Below, piece after piece: positions 1-6,497 of a stretch of DNA of 18,103 nt (its first letter is position 1; the number at the start of each line of letters is the position of its first letter). Both the position numbers and the translations under genes were made by a program. Source of the DNA: an uncultured Collinsella sp. (lineage in GTDB: Bacteria > Actinomycetota > Coriobacteriia > Coriobacteriales > Coriobacteriaceae); the NCBI GenBank assembly GCA_900759335.1, contig CAAEUX010000026.1, positions 1 to 18,103 of the forward strand, in the 5' to 3' direction. The notes under the pieces were generated by a model, which saw only the letters and a list, made by a program, of their open reading frames with translations, was not told the origin of the DNA and searched no databases.

Positions 1-107
1 GGGACACCGGCTTAGGTTTCCTGCTCTACAGTCCTGCTCACGACGGAGGCCACATTAAGTGGCCTCCTGTTCGTGCGGAACTCGCGATAAACCTAAGCCG
101 GTGTCCC
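1..107 (+). ncRNA. Structured hairpin element, copy 1 (candidate RNA)
   Basis: Bases 1-19 are the perfect reverse complement of 89-107, giving a 19-bp closing stem; base 108 suggests it continues past the window edge. The 69-nt interior (20-88) holds CCTGCTC, ACAGTCCTGCTC, a 9-bp hairpin (45-53 with 59-67, loop ATTAA) and TCGTGCGGAACTCGCGAT. CACGA (39-43) also pairs with TCGTG (71-75), extending the inner hairpin. The same interior, again 69 nt, recurs at 18015-18083 inside a differently sequenced but equally perfect closing stem. Conserved blocks plus compensatory stem changes point to a folded RNA or a hairpin-based repeat family. I cannot identify it; Coriobacteria are known to carry orphan structured RNAs such as the Collinsella-1 motif, but I could not compare it. 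Strand is assumed from a G-U pair in copy 2. Confidence 0.6.
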
Positions 108-186
108 CACTCTCCCGGGGCCTGCGGCTACTTGGTTGTCGCATGCGGGTCGCTTTTCGGAACTGGGCTGATATTTTCTAGATGAA

Positions 187-227
187 AGGCGCTCTTGGTC
201 CTTATGGGCTTGGGGCGCCTGTCTTTT
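187..227 (+). terminator. Terminator-like hairpin
   Basis: Bases 187-201 pair with 206-220 (15 positions, one T-T mismatch, several G-U) around a TTAT loop, followed by GTCTTTT. The hairpin resembles the tRNA terminator at 457-488, which has a similar ATGGGCT core and GCGC base. On the minus strand it would be followed by TTTCATC, so it could work in either direction. No gene in the window ends here, so it may serve something upstream of the window. Confidence 0.5.
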
Positions 228-246
228 AAAGGTAGATTTTTGGGAG

Positions 247-306
247 GCCGGCACTTGGAGACGTTCCTTTAGTGCCGGCACTTTAGGAACGTCTCCAAGT
301 GCCGGC
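247..306. repeat. 60-bp perfect palindrome with a nested palindrome in its loop
   Basis: Bases 247-268 are the exact reverse complement of 285-306 (22 bp, no mismatch). The 16-nt loop contains a second perfect palindrome, AGTGCCGGCACT (271-282), which repeats the end of the outer arms (GCCGGCACTT and AAGTGCCGGC). The loop can therefore pair with itself or with either arm base. No T-tract follows, so it is not a standard terminator. It may be a REP/MITE-like dispersed element; no coding potential was seen. Confidence 0.75.
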
Positions 307-307
307 T

Positions 308-451
308 GTGGGACGGAGGGATTCCGCGTCCGCCTTTTCGGCGGCCGCGCCCCGCTGCGTCGCTTCGCTCCTTGCGTGCTGCGCTGGAAAACGCTTCGCG
401 TTTCCTCAGCTCCGCACCCTTGCGGGTTCTCGAATCCCTCCGCTTGCCCAC
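308..451. repeat. GC-rich palindromic element sharing 16 bp with tRNA-Gln
   Basis: The ends are inverted repeats: GTGGG (308-312) with CCCAC (447-451), and GGAGGGATTC (315-324) with GAATCCCTCC (432-441). Inside are two strong hairpins, one at 325-349 (CGCG and CCGCC arms, TTTTC loop) and one at 386-405 (GGAAAACGC/GCGTTTCC with one bulged A). TGGGACGGAGGGATTC at 309-324 is identical to 502-517, the 3' acceptor and T-arm part of tRNA-Gln. The inverted right end also looks like an interrupted T-arm. It resembles a tRNA-derived or tRNA-3'-end-associated repeat. No protein gene is credible here. Confidence 0.6.
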
Positions 452-452
452 A

Positions 453-488
453 AGAAAGCGCCCTGGGCCGTTATGGGCTCAGGGCGCT
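453..488 (-). terminator. Intrinsic terminator of tRNA-Gln
   Basis: Bases 457-469 pair with 476-488 (13 bp, one G-U). On the minus strand the stem is followed by TTCTTG. It lies 9 bases past the encoded CCA end of tRNA-Gln, the expected place for its terminator. Confidence 0.75.
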
Positions 489-497
489 CAATTTTAA

Positions 498-572
498 TGG
501 CTGGGACGGAGGGATTCGAACCCCCAACAGCCGGCACCAAAAACCGGAGTTCTACCGTTGAACTACGTCCCA
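498..572 (-). tRNA. tRNA-Gln (anticodon UUG), CCA encoded
   Basis: Read on the minus strand, the 7-bp acceptor TGGGACG/CGTCCCA closes a complete cloverleaf. The D-arm is GTTC/GAAC. The anticodon arm CCGGT/GCCGG carries loop TTTTGGT, giving anticodon UUG. The T-arm contains GGTTCGAATCC. Discriminator G (501) is followed by a genomically encoded CCA (498-500). The arrangement matches bacterial tRNA-Gln. It lies 38 bases past the stop codon of the CwlM-like gene on the same strand and has its own terminator at 457-488. Confidence 0.97.
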
Positions 573-610
573 ATGTGTGGTGTTGCCCAAAAGCAACTCG
601 TTTAGTTTAC

Positions 611-1516
611 CTAATCTGCGAGGGCATCGCAAACGCCATCGAGCAGGCGTACGGCGAGCGTCTGCGCGTCGCTGGCCGTGAAGGTGCCGTTGTAGCGCGT
701 CATGCCCGTGAGCTCAATGCGAATGCGAGCCGGCTTCTGCTGCGCGGCGACATTGGCGGTGCGGATGCGCTGGGCCAGGTTGTGGCACTCGGCGAGGGCA
801 ATCGTGGCGCGTGGCGCGGCGTCGGCGGGCAGCTCGTCGCTTGCGATCTCGAGCACCAGGTCAACGTCGGTTGGGACCTCGGAGTCGCAGAGCATCATGC
901 CGCTGTTGTCGGTCGTTGCCGTGGCGATGTTCCACATGCGCGAAGCAACGCTGCGTGCGATGGGGTCCTCACCGATAACGGCGATCTGGAAGCGCTCGAG
1001 CACGTTGGCGGCGCGAGCAAAACCGATGCGGGACTCGGCTTCGGTGACCGAGGGCTTGCCCTCCCACACATGGTGCAGGCGGTTGATGTAGGCGTAGGTG
1101 TCCTGGAAGGCCATGCCGTCGGCAAACAGGCCGACATTTTCCTGGAACTGCTGCAGGGCGGCCTCGGTATGCGGACCAAAGTAGCCGTCGTTTTCGCCAC
1201 AGGCAAAGCCCAAAACGTTGAGAGCGCGCTGCAGGGCCTGCACATCGGCGCCATGGAAATTGGGCATGCGCAGATACAGAGTGCGGTCGCCCAGCTTATA
1301 CGAGGCGTCGACCAGGGCGCTCCAACAGGGGATATCGACGGCATGACCGGCAGCAAGGCCGCTGTCGAGCCTGAAGGTGCTGACGGCCTGCTCGGTGGTG
1401 GTGCCAAAGCGCTTGTCGACAACCTCGGCGTCATCGATTGTATAGCCGAGCTGCAGAAGGCGGGACTGAACATCCTCGACGGCTGCTCCCTGCATGCCCG
1501 TGGTAATAGGTTCCAT
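611..1516 (-). CDS. CwlM-like peptidoglycan-binding protein with degenerate amidase-like C-terminus
   Basis: The 301-aa protein has no signal peptide, so it is probably cytoplasmic. Two peptidoglycan-binding (PF01471-type) repeats cover about residues 5-72 and 85-145. The stretch around ASYKLGDRTLY and the DGYFGPHTEAALQQFQ repeat recall, from memory, mycobacterial CwlM, a cytoplasmic regulator of MurA that has two such repeats before an amidase_3 domain. Here the region after residue 150 is shorter than an amidase_3 domain, and I see no zinc-binding His/Glu set, so catalysis is unlikely. The start is supported by AAAGGGG at 1524-1530, 7 bases upstream. Its neighbours are tRNA-Gln downstream and a prenyl synthase upstream. 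The family call is fairly firm; a regulatory role in cell-wall synthesis is inference. Confidence 0.75.
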   Translation of the reverse strand: MEPITTGMQGAAVEDVQSRLLQLGYTIDDAEVVDKRFGTTTEQAVSTFRLDSGLAAGHAVDIPCWSALVDASYKLGDRTLYLRMPNFHGADVQALQRALNVLGFACGENDGYFGPHTEAALQQFQENVGLFADGMAFQDTYAYINRLHHVWEGKPSVTEAESRIGFARAANVLERFQIAVIGEDPIARSVASRMWNIATATTDNSGMMLCDSEVPTDVDLVLEIASDELPADAAPRATIALAECHNLAQRIRTANVAAQQKPARIRIELTGMTRYNGTFTASDAQTLAVRLLDGVCDALAD

Positions 1517-1655
1517 GAACGAACCCCTTTCGGCGTACCATTCGTACTATTTTGAGCGTGTGTCGGATAGACAACGCGAGACAATTTATAAACATGCACT
1601 CAATAGTGTAGCAACTTGTACCCAAACTCGCTGCCCACAGGTTTTATGACCCCCG

Positions 1656-2681
1656 CTAGTTAAGACGCTCCACAAAGAAATCTGCCATTGAGAGGAAGAG
1701 CTCGCGCGCATGCGGGTCGAGCTCGACGCCTTCGATAGCGGCCTTGGCCTTAGCGGTCAGGTCGAGCGCATAGGTGTGGGCGTAATCGATGGAGCCGGTC
1801 TCCTGGAAGATCTCCACGGCGCGCGCGAGCTGCGCGGGGTCCTCGGTGGCCGAGGAAAGGATTGCCTCGACCTCGTCGTGATGGCGCTCATCAGACAGGG
1901 CGTGCACGGCAACGAGCGTGCGTTTACCCTCGGTGATGTCGGTGCGGAAGTCCTTGTTGGCGGCCTCTTTGGTGCCGACCAAGTTGAGCAGGTCGTCCTG
2001 AATCTGAAAGGCAAGGCCGGTGTGCAGGCCAAAGGCGCGTAGCGCCTCGACCTGCTCTTCGCTGCCGCCGCCGATAATGGCTCCGGCGGCAAGCGGCGTG
2101 GCTCCGCTGTAATACGCGGTCTTGTGCGTCGCCATGTCCAGGTAGTCATCAACCGAGATATCAAAGCGCTCGTCACGGACCCAACCCAGGTCAAGCGCTT
2201 GACCCTCGATGGTGCGGACGATCATCTCGGTAAGCTCGTGGAGCACACGCAGCTTCACGTCGGACTCGAGCGTGGGATCGTCGAGAACCGTCTTGGTGAC
2301 CATGGTGAGCGCCAGGTCGCCACAATTGATGGCAAGGCCCGTGCCCTCGGTAAGGTGCATGCAGGGCTTGCCTCGACGAAGCTGTCCGTTGTCGGCGATG
2401 TCGTCGTGAATCAGCGCGCCTGACTGGAAATGCTCGATAGCTGCCGCGGCGCTGCGGGCGCTCTCAAAGCTACCGCCCACTGCGGTTGCGGCGAGCATGC
2501 AGATAAGCGGGCGGTGGCGCTTGCCGGCGTTGGCCGTAAAAGCCGAGAGCGGCGCGTACAGGTAGCGCTCGATATCGGCGGAAGTCGCCTGTCCGTCAAA
2601 GAACGTGGCCAGATAGTCGTTAATCTGGTCAAAGTGCTGGGCTAAAAAGCTGGTAAACGGACTGGACACGGGTTCTCGCAT
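1656..2681 (-). CDS. Polyprenyl diphosphate synthase
   Basis: This 341-aa trans-prenyltransferase condenses isopentenyl diphosphate units onto an allylic diphosphate, supplying isoprenoid chains for quinones or lipid carriers. The first Asp-rich motif is DDIAD (residues 93-97), followed by RRGKP. The second is DDLLN (229-233), with Asn at the last position in place of the usual Asp. GKRHRPL near the N-terminus is the substrate-binding Lys/Arg patch. Length is normal for the family. The residues before DDIAD are small (SGALIH), which is compatible with products longer than farnesyl diphosphate, but chain length cannot be settled from sequence. The ribosome site before the ATG is weak (AAAGA), so the exact start is less certain. 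CATAAT-like sequence upstream could be a -10 box. The spacing to the CwlM-like gene (139 bases) suggests separate transcription. Confidence 0.9.
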   Translation of the reverse strand: MREPVSSPFTSFLAQHFDQINDYLATFFDGQATSADIERYLYAPLSAFTANAGKRHRPLICMLAATAVGGSFESARSAAAAIEHFQSGALIHDDIADNGQLRRGKPCMHLTEGTGLAINCGDLALTMVTKTVLDDPTLESDVKLRVLHELTEMIVRTIEGQALDLGWVRDERFDISVDDYLDMATHKTAYYSGATPLAAGAIIGGGSEEQVEALRAFGLHTGLAFQIQDDLLNLVGTKEAANKDFRTDITEGKRTLVAVHALSDERHHDEVEAILSSATEDPAQLARAVEIFQETGSIDYAHTYALDLTAKAKAAIEGVELDPHARELFLSMADFFVERLN

Positions 2682-2796
2682 TCTTTGATAGGTTGCATCG
2701 TTGCATTATGCAGACAACATATTGCCACATTAGGGCGTCGAGCGCGGCGGTTGAAGACGATTGGTCCATGCGGCCGCAAGTGCGGTAGGGGCTTGG

Positions 2797-5247
2797 CTAG
2801 ATAAGCCCAAAGTGTTCGAGCGCGGTGACGACGCCGTCGTGGTCGATGCTGTCGGTGACATAGTCGGCCTTTTCCTTGAGGAAGTCCGGCGCATTGCCCA
2901 TGGCGATACCGACATCGACGGCGTTCATCAGCGAGACGTCATTGCTGGCGTCGCCGATGCCGTATACGGTTCCGTGGTGGGGGTCGAGGGCGTCGAGTAC
3001 GGACTGGATACCCTCGCGCTTGGTGCATTCGCGAGGCGAAATCTCGGTCACTTCGAGCTCGAGCTCGTTAAAGCAGAGCAGCGGCTCAAACGCTTGATCC
3101 TGAGCGATGCGGTTGGCAAGCGACGTGGACATTAAGATCTTGTAGGCGCTGTAATGTTGCAGCTGCGTAATTGCATCGCCCACGGTGCGGGCGTATCCGG
3201 GGGCGTCGGGCGCATCGGCACTCATGCGAACGACGCCATTGAGTCCCTCAAAACGAATCACTTCGTCCGATTGCTCAAGAATGGGAGCAAGGCGCTGCAG
3301 CATGCCGGGCGTCATCGCCAAATCGCGAATCACGTGTCCCTCAAGTTCGACATAGCCACCCGCGAGGCAGACGATGCCGGTCCAGGGCAGCTCGAGCAGC
3401 TTTGGATGGATGCAGCTCAGCGTGCGCCCTGTGCAGATAAACGCCATATTGCCCTTGGCGACAAAATCACGGATGGCTTGCGAGACCGCTTCATTGGGAT
3501 AGGGGGAGAGGTCTCGCTCGCTCTCGGGAAGCTCTTGTGCCACTCGAGGGTCTTGCCAGGCGAGTGTTCCGTCGATATCGAAGAAGCAGATATCGCCGCG
3601 CTTATGGGCTGCGCTGGCGGCAGGGGAGGCCGAGGTGGTGGGCACAAATCCCGGCTCGAGGCCCATGATCTGGTCAAAATGCTCTTTAACGCGGGGAACG
3701 GAGATGCCAATAATCACCTGGGCGGTCTTGCCCGTAATGATGAGGCCCTTGGCGCCCACCGCGACAAACGACGCATTATCTGCAACGATGGAAGGGTCTG
3801 CGACCTCGACGCGCAGGCGCGTGGCGCAGTTGGTTGCGCCCACGATATTGCCAACGCCACCTAAAAGCTGAATTACCCGCTCAGCGAGGACGTGATCTTG
3901 ATCGGATTGAATACTGACCTCGCCATTGGGAGATTGCTCTTTGGCAAAGCCGCTTCCCGTTAAACGATCGATTGCCGCGCGATTGGAGACATGATCCTCG
4001 CGGCCCGGCGTCTTAAGGTCATAGACCAAGATGAGTGCTCGAAAACTAACAAAAAAGATGAGGCTAAAGGCAAGACCGATACCGAGCGCCAAAAGGTAGG
4101 AGCCGGCATGCATTCGCATGAGTGGGATGAAGTTGAAGGCCGTCATTTCCATGAGACCGCCCGAGAAGATGCCGACGATGCCAAAGAAGTTCATGGTCAT
4201 GGCAAGGCAGGAGGATAGGACGGCGTAGAGCAAAAAGAGTCCGGGATAGGTGAACATAAAGAGAAACTCGAGCGGCTCGGTGACGCCGCAGACCACCGAG
4301 GCGACGATGGCGGGCAAAAGGATGACTTTAAGGCCGGCGCGGCGTTCGGGTTTGGCGGTGAAATAGAATGCTGCCGCGATGGCGGGAAGGCCAAAGAGCT
4401 TGCCCCAGCCGGTGGCGGTAAAACCTGCCCAGGGCGCAAGTTCATTTAAAGGGCGCGTGCTATGGGAGAGAATGGGGAGCAGGTTGGTCCACGTGGCGTA
4501 AATACCGTCGTGAATGACCAGATTGTCGTAATAGATGGGCATATAGAGCAGATGGTGCAGCCCCATGGGCTCGAGCGCTCGCTCCAAAAACACAAAGATG
4601 CCCACGCCGAAGGGGCCGACGCCCGCAAGTGCGTGGCGCAGCGTTTCGGTCACAGCGTATGCGAAGGGCACGATGGCGGCCGAGATGGCGGCAAGGGCAA
4701 ACACGGCAAAAAAGCTGATGAGGTAGACCAGCGAGGAACCCGAGAAGGTGCCGAGCCAATCGGGAACCTTGGCATCGTAGAAGCGGTCATGGATGGCAAC
4801 GACGGTTGCCGACACCGCCAGCGGGCCGATAATGCCGGTGTCGAGCGTCTTGATGCCGTCGATGACGGTGATGCCGCTGGCGGGGGTCAAAGACGACGGG
4901 TACTTAAGTCCAAGGTTGTCTCCGCTCAGCTTAATGATCTCGCTCAAAAAGAAGCAATAGGCAAAATAGGCCACGAGTGCCTCGAGGCAGCAGCGTGCCG
5001 GTTGCTTTTGGGCAAGACCGATAGGCAGCGCTACGGCAAAAAGGAGCGGGAGACGTTTAAAGACCGTCCACGAGCCGCGCTGGATGATGGTCCAGAAAAC
5101 GTACCAAGGGGTTCCGTATACGGCGAGATCGCCGACGATGTCTACGGTCGTGGCGAGGGCGGAGATGCCGACCATGAGGCCTGATATAGAAAACAGCATG
5201 GCGGGCGCGAACATGGCTCCGCCAAAACGTTGGATTTTCTGCAGCAT
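2797..5247 (-). CDS. PTS sugar transporter EIIC-EIIB fused to a HAD phosphatase
   Basis: The 816-aa protein joins three modules. Residues 1 to about 410 form the EIIC membrane channel of the glucose/maltose/glucoside PTS family, with many hydrophobic helices and the signature GVTEPLEF (Glu324). Residues about 445-530 form EIIB, with the phosphorylated cysteine Cys474 in NCATRLR. Residues about 550-816 form a Cof-type (HAD-IIB) phosphatase: FFDIDGTL with Asp557 and Asp559, ICTGRT, Lys743, and GDASNDV with Asp766 and Asp770. All key residues are present, so every module looks active. EIIB passes phosphate to the sugar during uptake; the fused HAD could remove phosphate from it or from another metabolite. 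ATG at 5247 is chosen because GGAAGG (5254-5259) lies 6 bases upstream; the frame is open 12 codons further, to a TTG. The gene diverges from the GntR gene, with operator-like sites between them. The substrate is probably an alpha-glucoside or glucose (inference). Confidence 0.92.
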   Translation of the reverse strand: MLQKIQRFGGAMFAPAMLFSISGLMVGISALATTVDIVGDLAVYGTPWYVFWTIIQRGSWTVFKRLPLLFAVALPIGLAQKQPARCCLEALVAYFAYCFFLSEIIKLSGDNLGLKYPSSLTPASGITVIDGIKTLDTGIIGPLAVSATVVAIHDRFYDAKVPDWLGTFSGSSLVYLISFFAVFALAAISAAIVPFAYAVTETLRHALAGVGPFGVGIFVFLERALEPMGLHHLLYMPIYYDNLVIHDGIYATWTNLLPILSHSTRPLNELAPWAGFTATGWGKLFGLPAIAAAFYFTAKPERRAGLKVILLPAIVASVVCGVTEPLEFLFMFTYPGLFLLYAVLSSCLAMTMNFFGIVGIFSGGLMEMTAFNFIPLMRMHAGSYLLALGIGLAFSLIFFVSFRALILVYDLKTPGREDHVSNRAAIDRLTGSGFAKEQSPNGEVSIQSDQDHVLAERVIQLLGGVGNIVGATNCATRLRVEVADPSIVADNASFVAVGAKGLIITGKTAQVIIGISVPRVKEHFDQIMGLEPGFVPTTSASPAASAAHKRGDICFFDIDGTLAWQDPRVAQELPESERDLSPYPNEAVSQAIRDFVAKGNMAFICTGRTLSCIHPKLLELPWTGIVCLAGGYVELEGHVIRDLAMTPGMLQRLAPILEQSDEVIRFEGLNGVVRMSADAPDAPGYARTVGDAITQLQHYSAYKILMSTSLANRIAQDQAFEPLLCFNELELEVTEISPRECTKREGIQSVLDALDPHHGTVYGIGDASNDVSLMNAVDVGIAMGNAPDFLKEKADYVTDSIDHDGVVTALEHFGLI

Positions 5248-5285
5248 AATATGCCTTCCGGATGCAACATGCTGTGCGAGCAAGA

Positions 5286-5297
5286 ACGTTTAAACAA
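5286..5297. promoter_or_regulatory. Operator-like palindrome 1, upstream of PTS fusion
   Basis: ACGTTTAAACAA matches TTGTTTAAACAA at 10 of 12 positions. It lies 38 bases upstream of the PTS start and just downstream, on the minus strand, of a good -10 candidate, TACAAT (5305-5310). That position would let a repressor cover the transcription start. Confidence 0.5.
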
Positions 5298-5407
5298 TGA
5301 ACTCATTGTAGAGGACTGGCTGCTTGCCGCATTGACGGTTTTGATTCGGTCCGATTTGGGTTTCGGGGGAACCGTCGACGGTAAATAATCCGTACTTTAC
5401 CGATAAT

Positions 5408-5419
5408 CGGTTTAAACAA
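5408..5419. promoter_or_regulatory. Operator-like palindrome 2, upstream of GntR regulator
   Basis: CGGTTTAAACAA matches TTGTTTAAACAA at 10 of 12 positions and shares the exact 10-mer GTTTAAACAA with site 1. It is 52 bases upstream of the regulator start, near a weak promoter candidate (TGCTATCGT, about 5431). This would suit autoregulation of the divergent pair. Confidence 0.5.
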
Positions 5420-5471
5420 CTTTAAGAAATGCTATCGTGCCTAGCCATACATATTCATTAGAGGTGAAGTC

Positions 5472-6191
5472 ATGCCAAAAGCGATTTACGAAGGAATCTA
5501 CCGCGAGATCCGTTCGCGCATCATCAACGGGACCTATGCGTTTCAGGAGATGCTGCCAACCGAAGCCGAGCTGACCGCGGAGTTTGGCTGCACGCGCAAT
5601 ACCGTTCGACGCGCCTTGAGCATGCTGGCCGACCAGATGTTTGTGCAGCCTATACACGGCAAGGGCGTGCGCGTTATTTGGCTTAAGGGCGAAACCGATA
5701 TGCTGGGTGCACTCGAAGAGGTTGAGTCGTTTGGCGAGTTCGCAAAACGCAACAATGCCGTCGCATCGACCGAGGTCAAGTCTTTTGAACATTTGATTTG
5801 CACTGAGCAACTCTCTCGTCGCCTGGGCTTTAAGGTGGGCGAGGAGCTGATTCGCGTCGTGCGTGTCCGAAGCCTCAACGGCAGCGCGCGCCAAGTGGAC
5901 CATGGCTACTTTTTGGCGTCGATCGCCAAGGGCCTGACCCCCGAGATCGCGGCGGATTCTATCTACGGCTATCTGGAGCACAAGCGCGGCATCAAAGTGA
6001 TGGCGAGCCGCCGTACGGTGAGTGTCGAGCTCGCCAACGATGAGGACTGCAGCTACTTGGACCTTGGCAAGTACAACTGTGTCGCCGTCATGGAGAGCCA
6101 GTCGTACACTTCGGACGGCATCTTGTTCGAGGTCACGCATGCCCGCACGCATCCCGAGATCTTCCACTACCGCGTCAACTCCAAGCGATAG
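5472..6191 (+). CDS. GntR-family (HutC/UTRA) transcriptional regulator
   Basis: The 239-aa protein has an N-terminal winged helix-turn-helix (about residues 5-72). It contains the family hallmark LPTEAELTAEFGCTRNTVRR and the wing GKGVRV. A UTRA effector-binding domain follows (about 90-235). This is the architecture of TreR-, NagR- and HutC-type repressors, which sense small metabolites, often sugar phosphates. GAGGTG at 5461-5466 is a strong ribosome site 5 bases before the ATG. The gene diverges from the PTS fusion and precedes the ABC operon. Palindromes close to TTGTTTAAACAA lie on both sides and before malQ, so it is the natural candidate to bind them. As I recall, B. subtilis TreR binds a similar TTGTATATACAA-type palindrome. 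A sugar phosphate made by the PTS would be a fitting effector, but that is inference. Confidence 0.93.
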   Translation: MPKAIYEGIYREIRSRIINGTYAFQEMLPTEAELTAEFGCTRNTVRRALSMLADQMFVQPIHGKGVRVIWLKGETDMLGALEEVESFGEFAKRNNAVASTEVKSFEHLICTEQLSRRLGFKVGEELIRVVRVRSLNGSARQVDHGYFLASIAKGLTPEIAADSIYGYLEHKRGIKVMASRRTVSVELANDEDCSYLDLGKYNCVAVMESQSYTSDGILFEVTHARTHPEIFHYRVNSKR

Positions 6192-6230
6192 CCGGCTAGC
6201 TCGCAGCCTGACGAGACTCATGCCCTCAAA

Positions 6231-6283
6231 GAGAAAACGCCCGGTCAAACCGACGATGCATCGGCTTGACCGGGCGTTTTCTC
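6231..6283 (+). terminator. Strong intrinsic terminator after the GntR gene
   Basis: Bases 6231-6248 pair perfectly with 6266-6283 (18 bp), and inside is a further CCGA/TCGG pairing. The distal arm ends GCGTTTTCTC, so the U-rich stretch is part of the stem. It lies 39 bases past the regulator stop and separates it from the ABC operon promoter region. Confidence 0.85.
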
Positions 6284-6302
6284 TGCATTCGATAACAAAT
6301 AA

Positions 6303-6314
6303 TTGTTTATACAA
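6303..6314. promoter_or_regulatory. Operator-like palindrome 3, upstream of ABC operon
   Basis: TTGTTTATACAA matches TTGTTTAAACAA at 11 of 12 positions. It is the upstream member of a pair that brackets the presumed ABC operon promoter (6303-6389). Confidence 0.55.
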
Positions 6315-6377
6315 AACTTGTCAAGTATCAAGTTGAAATTACCGTTCACCGAAGTTTTTCTACCGCTCTAGTAATAC

Positions 6378-6389
6378 TTGTTCAAACAA
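6378..6389. promoter_or_regulatory. Operator-like palindrome 4, upstream of ABC operon
   Basis: TTGTTCAAACAA matches TTGTTTAAACAA at 11 of 12 positions and lies directly after a possible -10 box, TAATAC (6372-6377). Centre-to-centre distance to site 3 is 75 bases. No convincing -35 box was found at 16-18 bases, so the promoter itself is uncertain. Confidence 0.55.
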
Positions 6390-6423
6390 CTAGCCAAATA
6401 GCGTATTGTGCAAATCAGCAAAA

Positions 6424-6474
6424 GGGGCAAAGTCCCCGAGCCAATCTCCGAAGGCGGCGGCAAAGGGTGCCGCC
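6424..6474 (+). promoter_or_regulatory. Two leader hairpins before the binding-protein gene
   Basis: In the presumed 5' leader, GGGG/CCCC (6424-6427 with 6434-6437, loop CAAAGT) is followed by a perfect 7-bp hairpin, GGCGGCA/TGCCGCC (6456-6474, loop AAGGG). The ribosome site (AAAGGGTGG, 6484-6492) lies 9 bases downstream. They could protect the message or tune translation. The sequence does not match a riboswitch class I can recall. Confidence 0.4.
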
Positions 6475-6497
6475 ACGGTGTGAAAGGGTGGATTGTA

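Noticed and set aside
1..107. Integron attC site or a known self-cleaving ribozyme (hammerhead, twister)
   Set aside because: The closing stem is perfectly paired and lacks attC-type end boxes and extrahelical bases. I could not find the conserved cores of the ribozymes I know.
309..517. Integrated genomic island with att sites at tRNA-Gln
   Set aside because: The repeats are only 193 bases apart and enclose no integrase or cargo, so at most this is a small repeat or remnant.
299..1555. Long plus-strand open frame antisense to the CwlM-like gene
   Set aside because: It runs through the tRNA and the palindromic region, has no ribosome site and no recognisable domain. It is a by-product of GC-rich codon use on the other strand.
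5248..5283. Upstream TTG start for the PTS fusion
   Set aside because: The extra 12 residues would span the ribosome site GGAAGG, and the first codon lies next to the operator-like site. The ATG at 5247 fits the family N-terminus better.
6408..6497. Cyclic-di-GMP (GEMM) or other known riboswitch in the ABC operon leader
   Set aside because: GGGCAAAG-like words are present, but the full conserved core and the second stem are not; only two simple hairpins can be supported.
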